A DNA stretch of 64,000 bases from NCBI GenBank assembly GCA_016191285.1, contig JACPPA010000047.1:1-64000 (forward strand). Direction: 5' to 3'. Every line of letters begins with the position of its first letter. Position 1 is the first letter of the stretch. This document shows, piece by piece, positions 28,935 through 37,573 of this stretch. Source of the DNA: Gammaproteobacteria bacterium. Lineage in GTDB: Bacteria; Pseudomonadota; Gammaproteobacteria; Ga0077536. The translations under genes were made by a program, and so were the position numbers. The notes beneath the pieces were generated by a model. That model worked only from the letters and a program-made list of their open reading frames with translations. It ran no database searches and was not told where the DNA came from.

Positions 28935-29567
28935 TTAGCTCTTGTCGTGCCCGGCTGGATCGCCGCCACTGTTCAACCCTTCGGTCTTGATCGAAAATTG
29001 AACCGCACCGTGCGCTTCGCTCGGCGTGGTCAGTTCGAGCTTGCTGAAGGTTTTGCCGACAAACGCGGATTCGTTCGCCAGCCGCTGAACGTAGAGTGGG
29101 ATCAGCTCCGGACTGACCGCCTGACCCTGGACGCCAATCGCGCCGCCACCGCGCGCAATATCCACGTGAGTCAACCAGGTCCCGTCGACATGTTGGCGCG
29201 CCAAGCCCGCGAGGTAAGCGGAAAGCCCCGTGGTGTTACCGAACGCTCCCGACGACAGCGCCGTCGCGACTTCCTGGGTATAAGCCGTTTCCAGCTGCAA
29301 GCGTTGCAGTTCGGCTTTCAATAATGGGTCGGGAGTGCGCACTGGAAATTGCTGACGCAGGCTGTCGACGCGGGCGAGCGCCGCGATACGTGTGGTCGAG
29401 AGGTGTCCGACCTGGCGCGCCAGTGTCTTCACCTGCCACGCGCCGTAGGTGTACGTCGCCACCAAGCCGCCGAGTACCAAGGCGCAGACCTGCAGCAGCG
29501 CAACCGCGGAAAACACCCGCTTCGGCGTGCGAAACATCGGCTGATACAGGTTGATTTGTTGCTTCAT
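28935..29567 (-). CDS. PilN-like inner-membrane pilus assembly protein
   Basis: MKQQINLYQPMFRTPKRVFSAVALLQVCALVLGGLVATYTYGAWQ N-terminus. Confidence 0.85.
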   Translation of the reverse strand: MKQQINLYQPMFRTPKRVFSAVALLQVCALVLGGLVATYTYGAWQVKTLARQVGHLSTTRIAALARVDSLRQQFPVRTPDPLLKAELQRLQLETAYTQEVATALSSGAFGNTTGLSAYLAGLARQHVDGTWLTHVDIARGGGAIGVQGQAVSPELIPLYVQRLANESAFVGKTFSKLELTTPSEAHGAVQFSIKTEGLNSGGDPAGHDKS

Positions 29568-30520
29568 AACGCCACTTCTTCACGGCGTAGCGCGGTGCCG
29601 ATGGCGCCGCAGCAGCGAGCCTGCGTGATGGCATCGAGCCGGGTCGCCGGCTGAAACACGTCGTTCAAATCAAGGTTTCGCACCGGCAAGCCCAGCTGGC
29701 TTTGCAAGTACGCACACGCCCCTGAAATCTCGACGCCACACGGCGCGAATACCACGCCTTGAATGGGCGGCTGCGCGAAATGCCGTTCGTAATAATCGAG
29801 CGACCGCTGAATTTCGATCACTAGGGTGTCCATCGCGCCTTCCAGCACCGTCGTTGAATCGCGCGCGTTCTCGCCGAATAACCGCGCACTGCCGTAATCC
29901 AAACGGCGCGACAAGAATAAGGCCGATTGGCGCGTCAAGGTCACCAGTCCGCGCTCGCGCTCGAGCGCGACCATCGCGACACCATGCAGATCCTCAGGGC
30001 ACAGGGCCGCGATATTGCGCAGCGCGAATTCCGGAATATCGATCGCTTCAAGCTTGAAACCAGCGTCGGTCAAATCGGTAGCGACCTGGCGTACGGCGGT
30101 GGTGCGCGCCGCGATGGCATAAATTCGGTTACTGCGCGTGTCGTTCGCACTGGGAATATCGAAGATATCGATCACCGCATCGTCGACGTGAAAATCGATG
30201 AGCTCATTCACGCGCCAACGTACCGCGGCGCGCAGTTCGGCGGGTGGCACATCCGGCGCCTCGACCAGCACCAAGCTGTAGTCGCCGGCTTGCACGAGAC
30301 TGGCACAGTTGACGTTGCGCGTATCGCTTTGATGCGCCAACGCACTCAACGCGCCCGGTACATCGGCGGTCTCGACATGCCGCGCCCATTGCAGTTCGGG
30401 CGCACCTTCAGCATTGGGGCGCACCAGCGCCGCGGTGATCCCGTGCGCGACGGCACAGACACCCAGCTGACTACTGCGCGCGGCTTTGGCTTTAAACAAC
30501 GACAACGGACACCTCCTCAC
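29564..30520 (-). CDS. mshI: MshI/PilM-like pilus assembly protein
   Basis: Actin-like PilM fold motifs; LVLVEAPDVPPAELRAAVRWRVNELIDFHVDDAVIDIFDIP. Confidence 0.85.
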   Translation of the reverse strand: MRRCPLSLFKAKAARSSQLGVCAVAHGITAALVRPNAEGAPELQWARHVETADVPGALSALAHQSDTRNVNCASLVQAGDYSLVLVEAPDVPPAELRAAVRWRVNELIDFHVDDAVIDIFDIPSANDTRSNRIYAIAARTTAVRQVATDLTDAGFKLEAIDIPEFALRNIAALCPEDLHGVAMVALERERGLVTLTRQSALFLSRRLDYGSARLFGENARDSTTVLEGAMDTLVIEIQRSLDYYERHFAQPPIQGVVFAPCGVEISGACAYLQSQLGLPVRNLDLNDVFQPATRLDAITQARCCGAIGTALRREEVAL

Positions 30521-30600
30521 GGACTCGTTGAATGCACGGTCCGGCCACCAGGCCGTCTTGCTGGTGAGGTATCGGCTGCCTGGGCGAAAAATTCACACGA

Positions 30601-30683
30601 CTTGGGATCAGGGGGTCAGAGTCGTTGATCGGACTTGGGATCAGGGGGGATCAGGGGGGATCAGGGGGTCAGAGTCGTTGATC
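30601..30683. repeat. Direct repeat CTTGGGATCAGGGGG...TCAGAGTCGTTGATCG x2 with an internal 10-bp expansion
   Basis: Unit at 30601-30632 repeated from 30634; second unit carries extra copies of GGATCAGGGG. Confidence 0.9.
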
Positions 30684-30813
30684 GCGGTCACGAGGTCGAT
30701 TCCGTCAATCGTCGAATAAGCGAAACGCCGGCACCGCTGCGAAGTGCGGCCGGAATGAAGCATTCCTCCCGCACGCGCGGCTGTGGTAGTTTAGCTACGC
30801 GAGGATAAAACAC

Positions 30814-31371
30814 ATGGTTCAGGCGCAGCGCTCTGAGAAATTGTCCCGCGACGCGTACCTCACTTGGGAGGCGGCGCAGGAGTTGCGGCATGAGTTCGTT
30901 GACGGCGAAATATTCACGATGGTCGGGGGTACTCGGTATCACGAGACGATCGTACTTAATTTGGCATCAACGTTAAGAAACCAATTAGGCGGTACACCTT
31001 GCCGTGCTTATACGGCCGGCATGAAGGTCCGCGTTGAAGCCGCCAATGCGTACTTCTACCCGGATGTGTTCGTCACCTGCTCCGAGCGCGATCACCAAGC
31101 GGTCGAGGCTCTGAGCGAGCCGCGGCTTATCCTCGAAGTGTTATCGCCATCGACGGAAGCGTACGACCGCGGTGGCAAGTTTGAAAAATACCGAATGCTG
31201 CCCTCGTTTGAAGAGTACGTGTTGGTCGATCCGGACCGCCGGCACATTGAAAGCTTTCGCAAAGACATCACTGGCCACTGGGTGCTCTACGAGTTCCGTG
31301 GACAACTGGAATTGACCTTGGCGAGCGGTGGCGTCGCCATTCCGACGGTGGAGGTTTTCGCCAACCTCTGA
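30814..31371 (+). CDS. Uma2 family endonuclease (DUF820)
   Basis: YLTWEAAQELRHEFVDGEIFTMVGGTRYHETIVLNLASTL ... YFYPDVFVTC ... RLILEVLSPSTEAYDRGGKFEKYRMLPSFEEYVLVDP. Confidence 0.92.
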   Translation: MVQAQRSEKLSRDAYLTWEAAQELRHEFVDGEIFTMVGGTRYHETIVLNLASTLRNQLGGTPCRAYTAGMKVRVEAANAYFYPDVFVTCSERDHQAVEALSEPRLILEVLSPSTEAYDRGGKFEKYRMLPSFEEYVLVDPDRRHIESFRKDITGHWVLYEFRGQLELTLASGGVAIPTVEVFANL

Positions 31372-31372
31372 C

Positions 31373-31398
31373 GGATCAGCGGGACAGAGTTGTTGATC
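31373..31398. repeat. Third, degenerate copy of the GGATCAGGGGGTCAGAGTCGTTGATC repeat
   Basis: GGATCAGCGGGACAGAGTTGTTGATC: 23 of 26 positions match the copy at 30658-30683. Confidence 0.8.
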
Positions 31399-31693
31399 TC
31401 CGCGTAGATGTCGCGCGGTCGCGCGGACGTCGAACCTACGCTGCAATAAAATTGCGCTGTGTTTAAATTTTTTAAGTTCGATAATCGTCGCGGGACAACC
31501 GCATTAAACTGCGGGAGGGGTGCGGTAAATGGTCGATCGCTTAACGCCAACGTGAGTAAGTAAAGTCCGGTTGCCATCCGCCGCTACCTCCACCGCCGCT
31601 CTGGCGCCAGCGAGGTTGTGCCATGCCGAGTTTCTCGGGAATGAGGTTCAGCACTTCGCTGCGATGGCGGCAAGGTTCGCGGTTGGCAAAACC

Positions 31694-34600
31694 ATGACGG
31701 GAAGATTGGACCTTTCGCTGGTTGTCTTGTCGGTCGTCGTCGCTTGCGTCGCTTCCTACGTCGCGCTCGACGTGGCATCCCGCGTCGCGGCCGCCACGTT
31801 GCGGCGGGGCGCGCACGGCTGGTTGGTCGCGGGTGCGCTGTCGATGGGCGCCGGTATTTGGTCAATGCACTTTATCGGCATGCTGGCCTGGCGGTTGCCG
31901 ATCCCGATGTCCTACGATGTGCCGACCACAGTGGTGTCCATGCTGATCGCCGCTGGTATATCCGGCCTTGCGCTCAATACCGCGAGCCACGGTGCTCTCA
32001 ACTGGCGCCGATTGGGCGGCGCCGGACTGCTGATGGGGATCGGCATTTCCGCTATGCATTACGTGGGGATGGCGGCGATGACGGTGCAGCCGCCAATCCG
32101 CTACGAGCCGGTGCTGTTTACGTTGTCGTTGTTCACCGCCGTCGGCGCCTCGTTGGTGGCCTTGTGGATTGCGTTTCGGTTACGCGGAGAAACTGTGTTG
32201 TCAGCGTTTTGGCGCCGCGGCGGCGGCGCGCTGGCGATGGGCGGCGCTATTGCCGGCATGCACTACACTGGAATGGCCGCGGTCATCGTCGCCCCTAATG
32301 CGATTTGCACGGTGCCTAAGTTAGGTATCGACAACGTCTGGCTAGCCAGCGGCATTGGGTGCGTCGCCGTCCTGATCCTGGCCGCGACTATCCTGATCTC
32401 GATCGTTGACGAGCGATCGATGCGGCGCGTGGCCGGCGAGGCTGACCAGTTGCGCGAGAGCGAGGAGAAATATCGCCTCCTGTGGGAAACGACCAGCGAC
32501 GCAGCCGTACTACTCGATGAGCGCGGACAAATCGAATTCGCCAATTCGGCGCTGGCCGATGTGTTCGGCTACACCGGCGCCGAGGTCATTGGTCAGAACG
32601 TAGCAATGCTGCAGCCACCCGCGCTGCGCGGGGACGTGGCTCGCTACTTCGGGAGCGGCGGCGACACCCGGCGCTGGCGCGCGGTCCAAACCCGTGGCCT
32701 GCACCGCGACGGTCACACGTTCCCGATCGAGATCACGTTCAGATGCCTCGTCCGCGACGGGCGGCCATGTTTCGCCGGGTTCATGCGCGACATCGCCGAG
32801 CGTCACCATGCGGAGAATCTGCTGGCCGGCCAGAAACAAGTGCTCGAAGCGATCGTCGCCGGCCGGTCCCTGGACGATACCTTGGCCGCGATCGTGCTGT
32901 TGCTCGAACGCGAATTTCCGCGCACGTTCGGCTCGATCCTGGTGCTCGACGAGACCGGCACGCGCCTCGCGCGTGGCGTCGCGCCTAACCTGTCGCCGGA
33001 CTATAACGACGCCCTCATCGGCCTCGAGATCGGACCCGAAGTCGGCTCGTGCGGAGCGGCCGCGTACAGCCGGGAGCTGGTGGTCGTGAGTGACATCGCG
33101 ACCGATCCAAAATGGGCGGATTTTCGCGAACTTGCGCTGCGACACGGCCTCAAGGCCTGCTGGTCACAGCCCATTATCTCGGACAATGGGCGCCTGTTCG
33201 GGACCCTCGGGGTGTACAGCCGTGAGCCCCATGAACCGAGCGCGGCCGAACTCAACGCGCTGCGTACGGTGGCGCCGCTCGCGGCCATCGCGATCGAGCA
33301 TGCGCTGCGCGAAGCCCAGATCGGCGCGACCAACGAGCGCTTCCAGCTCATCGCGCGCGCGACCCAGGACGCGATCTGTGACTGGGACATCGACAAGTGC
33401 ACGGTCTGGTGGAACGATCAATACGCCATCCAGTTCGGTCACGACCAAAACCCGCAACCCAGCGTCGAATCATGGTCCGACTACCTCCATCCGGAGGACC
33501 GCGAACGCATGCTGGCAACGCTGCGCACCGCGATCGTCTCGGGCGTCGAGAAGTGGAACGAGGAATATCGCTTTCGACGTCATGACGGTGGTTACGCCAC
33601 CGTACTCGGCCGCGCATTCGTTGCGCGCGATGCCGCGGGCCGCGCGGTGCGCGTCGTCGGCTCGATGATGGACATCACGGATCGGAAGCGCTCGGAGGAG
33701 CAACTCGCCTACCTCGCCCAGTACGACACCCTGACTGGGCTACCCAACCGTAATCTGTTCAAGGATCGTCTCGGCCAAGCCATCGTGCGCGCGGATCGGG
33801 CCGACAGGCTCGTCGCGCTGCTCTACATCGATCTCGATGGTTTTAAGGAGATCAACGACACCCTCGGCCATGGCATGGGCGATGGCGTGCTGCAGATCGC
33901 CGCCGCCCGCCTGCGGGCATGTGTACGTGAAAGTGACACCGTCGCGCGCTTGGGCGGGGACGAGTTCACCATCATCTTGGAGGACGCCGGCAGCGCTGAA
34001 GAAGTCGCAGAGGTCGCACGCAAGATCCTCGACACCCTCACGCTACCGATGGCCATCAACGGGCGGGAGCTGCTGGTGACCGGCAGTCTCGGTATCGCCG
34101 TCTACCCACGGCACGGCGACTCTAGCGAGATACTGGTCCAGTACGCCGATATGGCAATGTATCGAGCCAAGAGCGAAGGACGAAATAACTTTCAGTTTTA
34201 CGCGCCGGCGATGGGAGTGGCGGCCACGGCGCGCATGGATATGGAGAGCAAACTGCGTCAGGCGCTGGCCAACAACGAGTTCATACTCTACTACCAACCG
34301 CTGGTCTCGCTGGTGAGCGGCGCGATTACCGGCGTAGAGGCGCTGTTACGCTGGCAGCACCCCGAATGGGGTCTGACGCCTCCCGGTCGTTTCATCGAGG
34401 TCGCCGAACACAGTGGGCTTATCGTACCACTCGGCGATTGGGTGCTTGCCGAGGCCTGTGCACAAGTGGCCGCTTGGCGTGCGGCCGGCCTGCCGCCAGT
34501 GCAGGTGTCGGTCAACGTCTCCGCGCACCAGCTGCGTAATGCTGAACTGCTTAAGGGCATCGTCGGCGCGCTTGCGCGAAACGGACTAACTGGCAACCAG

Positions 34601-35062
34601 CTCAAACTCGAAATCACCGAAAGCTTGTTGATGGAAAGGCCGGCGGAAAGTGCGCGTCTGCTCGCACGAGTCAGGGCGCTCGGCGTCGGTATCGCGGTCG
34701 ATGATTTTGGCACCGGCTACTCCTCGCTCGCCTACTTAAAACACTTTCCGCTCGACACCCTCAAAATCGACCGATCCTTTGTCAGTGACGTCACCACCGA
34801 TCCCAACGACGCCACCATGGTCAAGACGATGATCGGACTGGCGCACAATTTGTCGTTGTCGTTAACCGCCGAAGGCGTTGAAACACCGGAGCAGCTCGCG
34901 TTCCTGCTCGAACACGGGTGCGAAACCGGACAAGGCTACTTATTCAGCCGGCCGGTGCCGGCGGCGGATTTCGCCCGCTTGTTAGGGCAGAGCATCAAGC
35001 CGGATTCGAGGCAGAGCGCAGGATCTAGATCAGACGCGGGTAGGCTCCCTTCAGCCGCTTAG
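31694..35062 (+). CDS. MHYT-PAS-GAF-PAS-GGDEF-EAL membrane signalling protein
   Basis: MHYT motifs (SMHFIGM, AMHYVGM, GMHYTGMAAV), GGDEF (ARLGGDEFTIIL), EAL (GVEALLRWQHPEWG, DDFGTGYSSLAYLK); start chosen at MTGRLDLS. Confidence 0.92.
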   Translation: MTGRLDLSLVVLSVVVACVASYVALDVASRVAAATLRRGAHGWLVAGALSMGAGIWSMHFIGMLAWRLPIPMSYDVPTTVVSMLIAAGISGLALNTASHGALNWRRLGGAGLLMGIGISAMHYVGMAAMTVQPPIRYEPVLFTLSLFTAVGASLVALWIAFRLRGETVLSAFWRRGGGALAMGGAIAGMHYTGMAAVIVAPNAICTVPKLGIDNVWLASGIGCVAVLILAATILISIVDERSMRRVAGEADQLRESEEKYRLLWETTSDAAVLLDERGQIEFANSALADVFGYTGAEVIGQNVAMLQPPALRGDVARYFGSGGDTRRWRAVQTRGLHRDGHTFPIEITFRCLVRDGRPCFAGFMRDIAERHHAENLLAGQKQVLEAIVAGRSLDDTLAAIVLLLEREFPRTFGSILVLDETGTRLARGVAPNLSPDYNDALIGLEIGPEVGSCGAAAYSRELVVVSDIATDPKWADFRELALRHGLKACWSQPIISDNGRLFGTLGVYSREPHEPSAAELNALRTVAPLAAIAIEHALREAQIGATNERFQLIARATQDAICDWDIDKCTVWWNDQYAIQFGHDQNPQPSVESWSDYLHPEDRERMLATLRTAIVSGVEKWNEEYRFRRHDGGYATVLGRAFVARDAAGRAVRVVGSMMDITDRKRSEEQLAYLAQYDTLTGLPNRNLFKDRLGQAIVRADRADRLVALLYIDLDGFKEINDTLGHGMGDGVLQIAAARLRACVRESDTVARLGGDEFTIILEDAGSAEEVAEVARKILDTLTLPMAINGRELLVTGSLGIAVYPRHGDSSEILVQYADMAMYRAKSEGRNNFQFYAPAMGVAATARMDMESKLRQALANNEFILYYQPLVSLVSGAITGVEALLRWQHPEWGLTPPGRFIEVAEHSGLIVPLGDWVLAEACAQVAAWRAAGLPPVQVSVNVSAHQLRNAELLKGIVGALARNGLTGNQLKLEITESLLMERPAESARLLARVRALGVGIAVDDFGTGYSSLAYLKHFPLDTLKIDRSFVSDVTTDPNDATMVKTMIGLAHNLSLSLTAEGVETPEQLAFLLEHGCETGQGYLFSRPVPAADFARLLGQSIKPDSRQSAGSRSDAGRLPSAA

Positions 35063-35161
35063 GCCCGGTTCCAAGCGCCCCGGCCGCCACCCTCGCCTTC
35101 ACCCCGAACTCATGCCCGACTACCGCCTCGGCCTCGATACCAGGGGTGAGCCAATTGTTAG

Positions 35162-35313
35162 GGAACCTCTGAATAAGTCCATCTTGGACTTATTCAGAGT
35201 ACGGGAAGCAAAAAGTATGATTTTTGCTTCCCTTCATTTTCAATGGTTTGCAACCGTCGAAAATGGCGGCACCTCCCTGTGCCGCGGGAAGCTGTGCCTT
35301 TTGCAGAGCTTCC
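35162..35313 (+). mobile_element. IS5-like MITE, copy 2 (152 bp, expanded), TSD TTAG at 35158-35161 and 35314-35317
   Basis: GGAACCTCTGAATAAGTCC ... GCAGAGCTTCC termini; about five consecutive hairpins; 4-bp duplication. Confidence 0.8.
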
Positions 35314-35347
35314 TTAGAATAGCTTCCCGAAACGGAACAACTATGAC

Positions 35348-36319
35348 TTACGACTCAGCGCCAAGCTCGCGGGTCATCAGCGCGTGCACGGCGGCCGCTG
35401 GCGTGCATTCGCCGCGGAGCGTGCGTGCCACTTGCGCTGCGATCGGCATCTCGACGCCGACGCGGCTGGCGCGGGCAATGACCGCGGCGGCCGTCGCGAC
35501 CCCTTCGACCAACCCAATGTCGCGCTCTGCTTTCCGCACGGCCTGACCGCGGCCAAGCGCCAACCCGAAGCGACGATTGCGCGATTGATCATCCGTACAG
35601 GTAAGCACGAGATCGCCCAAGCCCGACAGGCCCATGAAAGTTTCCATGCGCCCGCCCAACGCCATCCCCAGGCGCGCGATTTCGGCGAGACCGCGCGTAA
35701 TCAACGCGGCGCGGCTGTTGGCGCCAAGGCCCAGACCATCCGCGATACCGGCCGCAATCGCGAGGACGTTTTTCACGGCGCCGCCGACGGCGACGCCGAC
35801 CAGATCGTCTGTCACATAGGGCCGGAACCCTGGTCCATGCAGATAGCCGACGATGAACTTGCCAAAACCAGGATCGCGCGCAGCGATCGTCAGGGCCGCC
35901 GGCCGACCTTCCGCCACTTCGCGCGCAAAATTTGGACCCGACAGAATCGCGACGGAACTCGCCGCACCAGCCACGCTCAGCACCACTTCGTGGACCAACA
36001 ACAGGCTGTCAAGCTCGATGCCTTTGGCGGCGCACCCAAAGGCGGTTATGCCGTGATGCCCGGCCAGGGCTACAGTCGCCCGCGTTGCTTGCAATGGCGT
36101 GGCAATGATGGCAGTCGTAATCCCAGGCGGGAGCGTGGCGAGATCAGCGATCGGGCGCACCGAACGCGGCAGCGTGATGCCCGATAAGTAGCGAGAATTC
36201 TCGCGCGTGGTAGTCATCGCGCCGATCAACGCCGAATCGCGGCCCCACAAATAAACCTGGTGACCGGCACGCGTGGCGACGATCGCAAGCGCAGTGCCCC
36301 ACGCACCGGCGCCCATCAC
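35348..36319 (-). CDS. gpsA: Glycerol-3-phosphate dehydrogenase [NAD(P)+]
   Basis: GAGAWGTALAIVATRAGHQVYLWGRD; GLSGLGDLVLTCTDDQSRNRRFGLALGRG. Confidence 0.96.
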   Translation of the reverse strand: MMGAGAWGTALAIVATRAGHQVYLWGRDSALIGAMTTTRENSRYLSGITLPRSVRPIADLATLPPGITTAIIATPLQATRATVALAGHHGITAFGCAAKGIELDSLLLVHEVVLSVAGAASSVAILSGPNFAREVAEGRPAALTIAARDPGFGKFIVGYLHGPGFRPYVTDDLVGVAVGGAVKNVLAIAAGIADGLGLGANSRAALITRGLAEIARLGMALGGRMETFMGLSGLGDLVLTCTDDQSRNRRFGLALGRGQAVRKAERDIGLVEGVATAAAVIARASRVGVEMPIAAQVARTLRGECTPAAAVHALMTRELGAES

Positions 36320-36414
36320 GAGCAGCGAAGCAATCTTTCCCCCTCTCCCTCTCCCGCGAGGGAGGGGGGAGCAGTCGCGCGACTGAGCCAGCGCTTGAGC
36401 ACGGCGTCGAATGA

Positions 36415-36891
36415 CTAATGCGTCGTCTGTTCAGTGCGCCGACGTTGTACTTCCTGGGCATACAACATTTCGAAATTCACCGGCGCGATCAGTAATTGCG
36501 GAAATCCACCCTTGGTCACGACGTCGCAAATTACTTCGCGCGCGAACGGAAACAGAATGTTCGGGCATGCCGTGGCGAGAATGGTCGGCAAATGTTCCAC
36601 CGGGAAACCGACGATATTGAAAATCCCGGCCTGCTTTACTTCGACCAAGTAGACATTCTTATCGGCCTGCTTCACGGTCGCGGTGACCGTCAACACCACT
36701 TCGTGCAAGTCGTTACCGAGCGCGTTGGTTGAATTGGCAAAGTGCAGATCAAGCGTCGGATTCAGCTGCTCGGTAAAGATCAGGGGCGAATTAGGCGCCT
36801 CGAAGGATAAATCCTTGACGTAGATTTTTTGGATCCCGAGCTGTCCAAATTGTTGCTCGGCGTTAGCGGTTGCGGCGGGTTCGTTAGCCAT
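36415..36891 (-). CDS. secB: Protein-export chaperone SecB
   Basis: FGQLGIQKIYVKDLSFEAPNSPLIF ... NIVGFPVEHLPTILATACPNILFPFAREVICDVVTKGGFPQLLIAPVNFEMLY. Confidence 0.97.
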   Translation of the reverse strand: MANEPAATANAEQQFGQLGIQKIYVKDLSFEAPNSPLIFTEQLNPTLDLHFANSTNALGNDLHEVVLTVTATVKQADKNVYLVEVKQAGIFNIVGFPVEHLPTILATACPNILFPFAREVICDVVTKGGFPQLLIAPVNFEMLYAQEVQRRRTEQTTH

Positions 36892-36928
36892 GCGTCAGGT
36901 TCCGTTAAAAATAAAATGCGTTACTTAG

Positions 36929-37014
36929 GGAAACTCTGAATAAGTCCCTCCTGGACTTTTCAGAGTGCGGCACTTCCCCATGCCGCAGGAATCTCTGCCT
37001 TTTGCAGAGATTCC
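36929..37014 (+). mobile_element. IS5-like MITE, copy 3 (86 bp), TSD TTAG at 36925-36928 and 37015-37018
   Basis: GGAAACTCTGAATAAGTCC ... GCAGAGATTCC; aligns almost end to end with the reverse complement of copy 1. Confidence 0.82.
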
Positions 37015-37021
37015 TTAGCTA

Positions 37022-37453
37022 TTATTTGCTGGTTTCCAGGGGCAAATTCTCTTGGCGCCACGCCGCCACGCCGCCCTGCAATTGGTAGACCTTGGTGAAT
37101 CCCGCGCGTTGCAAACGCTTCGCCATGTGGGGTGCGCTGGCGCCGCTTTCGCAGTACACGAGCAACGGGGATTGTTGATATTTAGTGAGCCGTGCGAGTC
37201 CGGTTTCAAGGTCGGCGGCGGCGATGTTCAACGCATTGATAATATGCCCGGCCTTAAAACTTGCCTCGGGGCGCACATCCACGGGCACCGCGTTTTCGCG
37301 GTTGAGTAGCAACACCGTTTGTTGGGGCGATAACCCCCGGCTGCCGAGTCCTTGGAGCGAAGTCCATAGCAGCGCGACCAGTACGCCGATAAAGGTACTG
37401 ACCAGCCAGTAGTGGTTACTGGCGAATTCAAGCAATCGAGCCATTGCGATCAT
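37022..37453 (-). CDS. Rhodanese-like domain protein (YibN type)
   Basis: TM anchor plus rhodanese: VPVDVRPEASFKAGHIINALNI ... LLVYCESGASAPHMAKRLQRAGFTKVYQLQGGVAAWRQENLPLE. Confidence 0.93.
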   Translation of the reverse strand: MIAMARLLEFASNHYWLVSTFIGVLVALLWTSLQGLGSRGLSPQQTVLLLNRENAVPVDVRPEASFKAGHIINALNIAAADLETGLARLTKYQQSPLLVYCESGASAPHMAKRLQRAGFTKVYQLQGGVAAWRQENLPLETSK

Positions 37454-37573
37454 CCGTTACAGAAAGGGCGAAATTCATGGCGCAGCCGACCATCCCCGGT
37501 CGGCGCGGATCCGTATGATACACTCAAGACTCTGTTTCAAGTGCCTCCCTAATTCGTCGATATCCCGCGCACC

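Noticed and set aside
30601-30683. Possible CRISPR-like array
   Set aside because: Repeats are nearly contiguous, with no regular spacers and no cas genes; better described as direct repeats with slippage
30814-31371. Uma2 gene as a toxin, CRISPR or restriction component
   Set aside because: No partner antitoxin, methylase or cas gene nearby; the Uma2 assignment alone does not support a defence call
36341-36369. CCCTC/GAGGG hairpin upstream of gpsA as a specific regulatory element
   Set aside because: Similar CCCTCTCCCGCGAGGG sequences occur elsewhere (45901) and look like common dispersed GC-rich repeats
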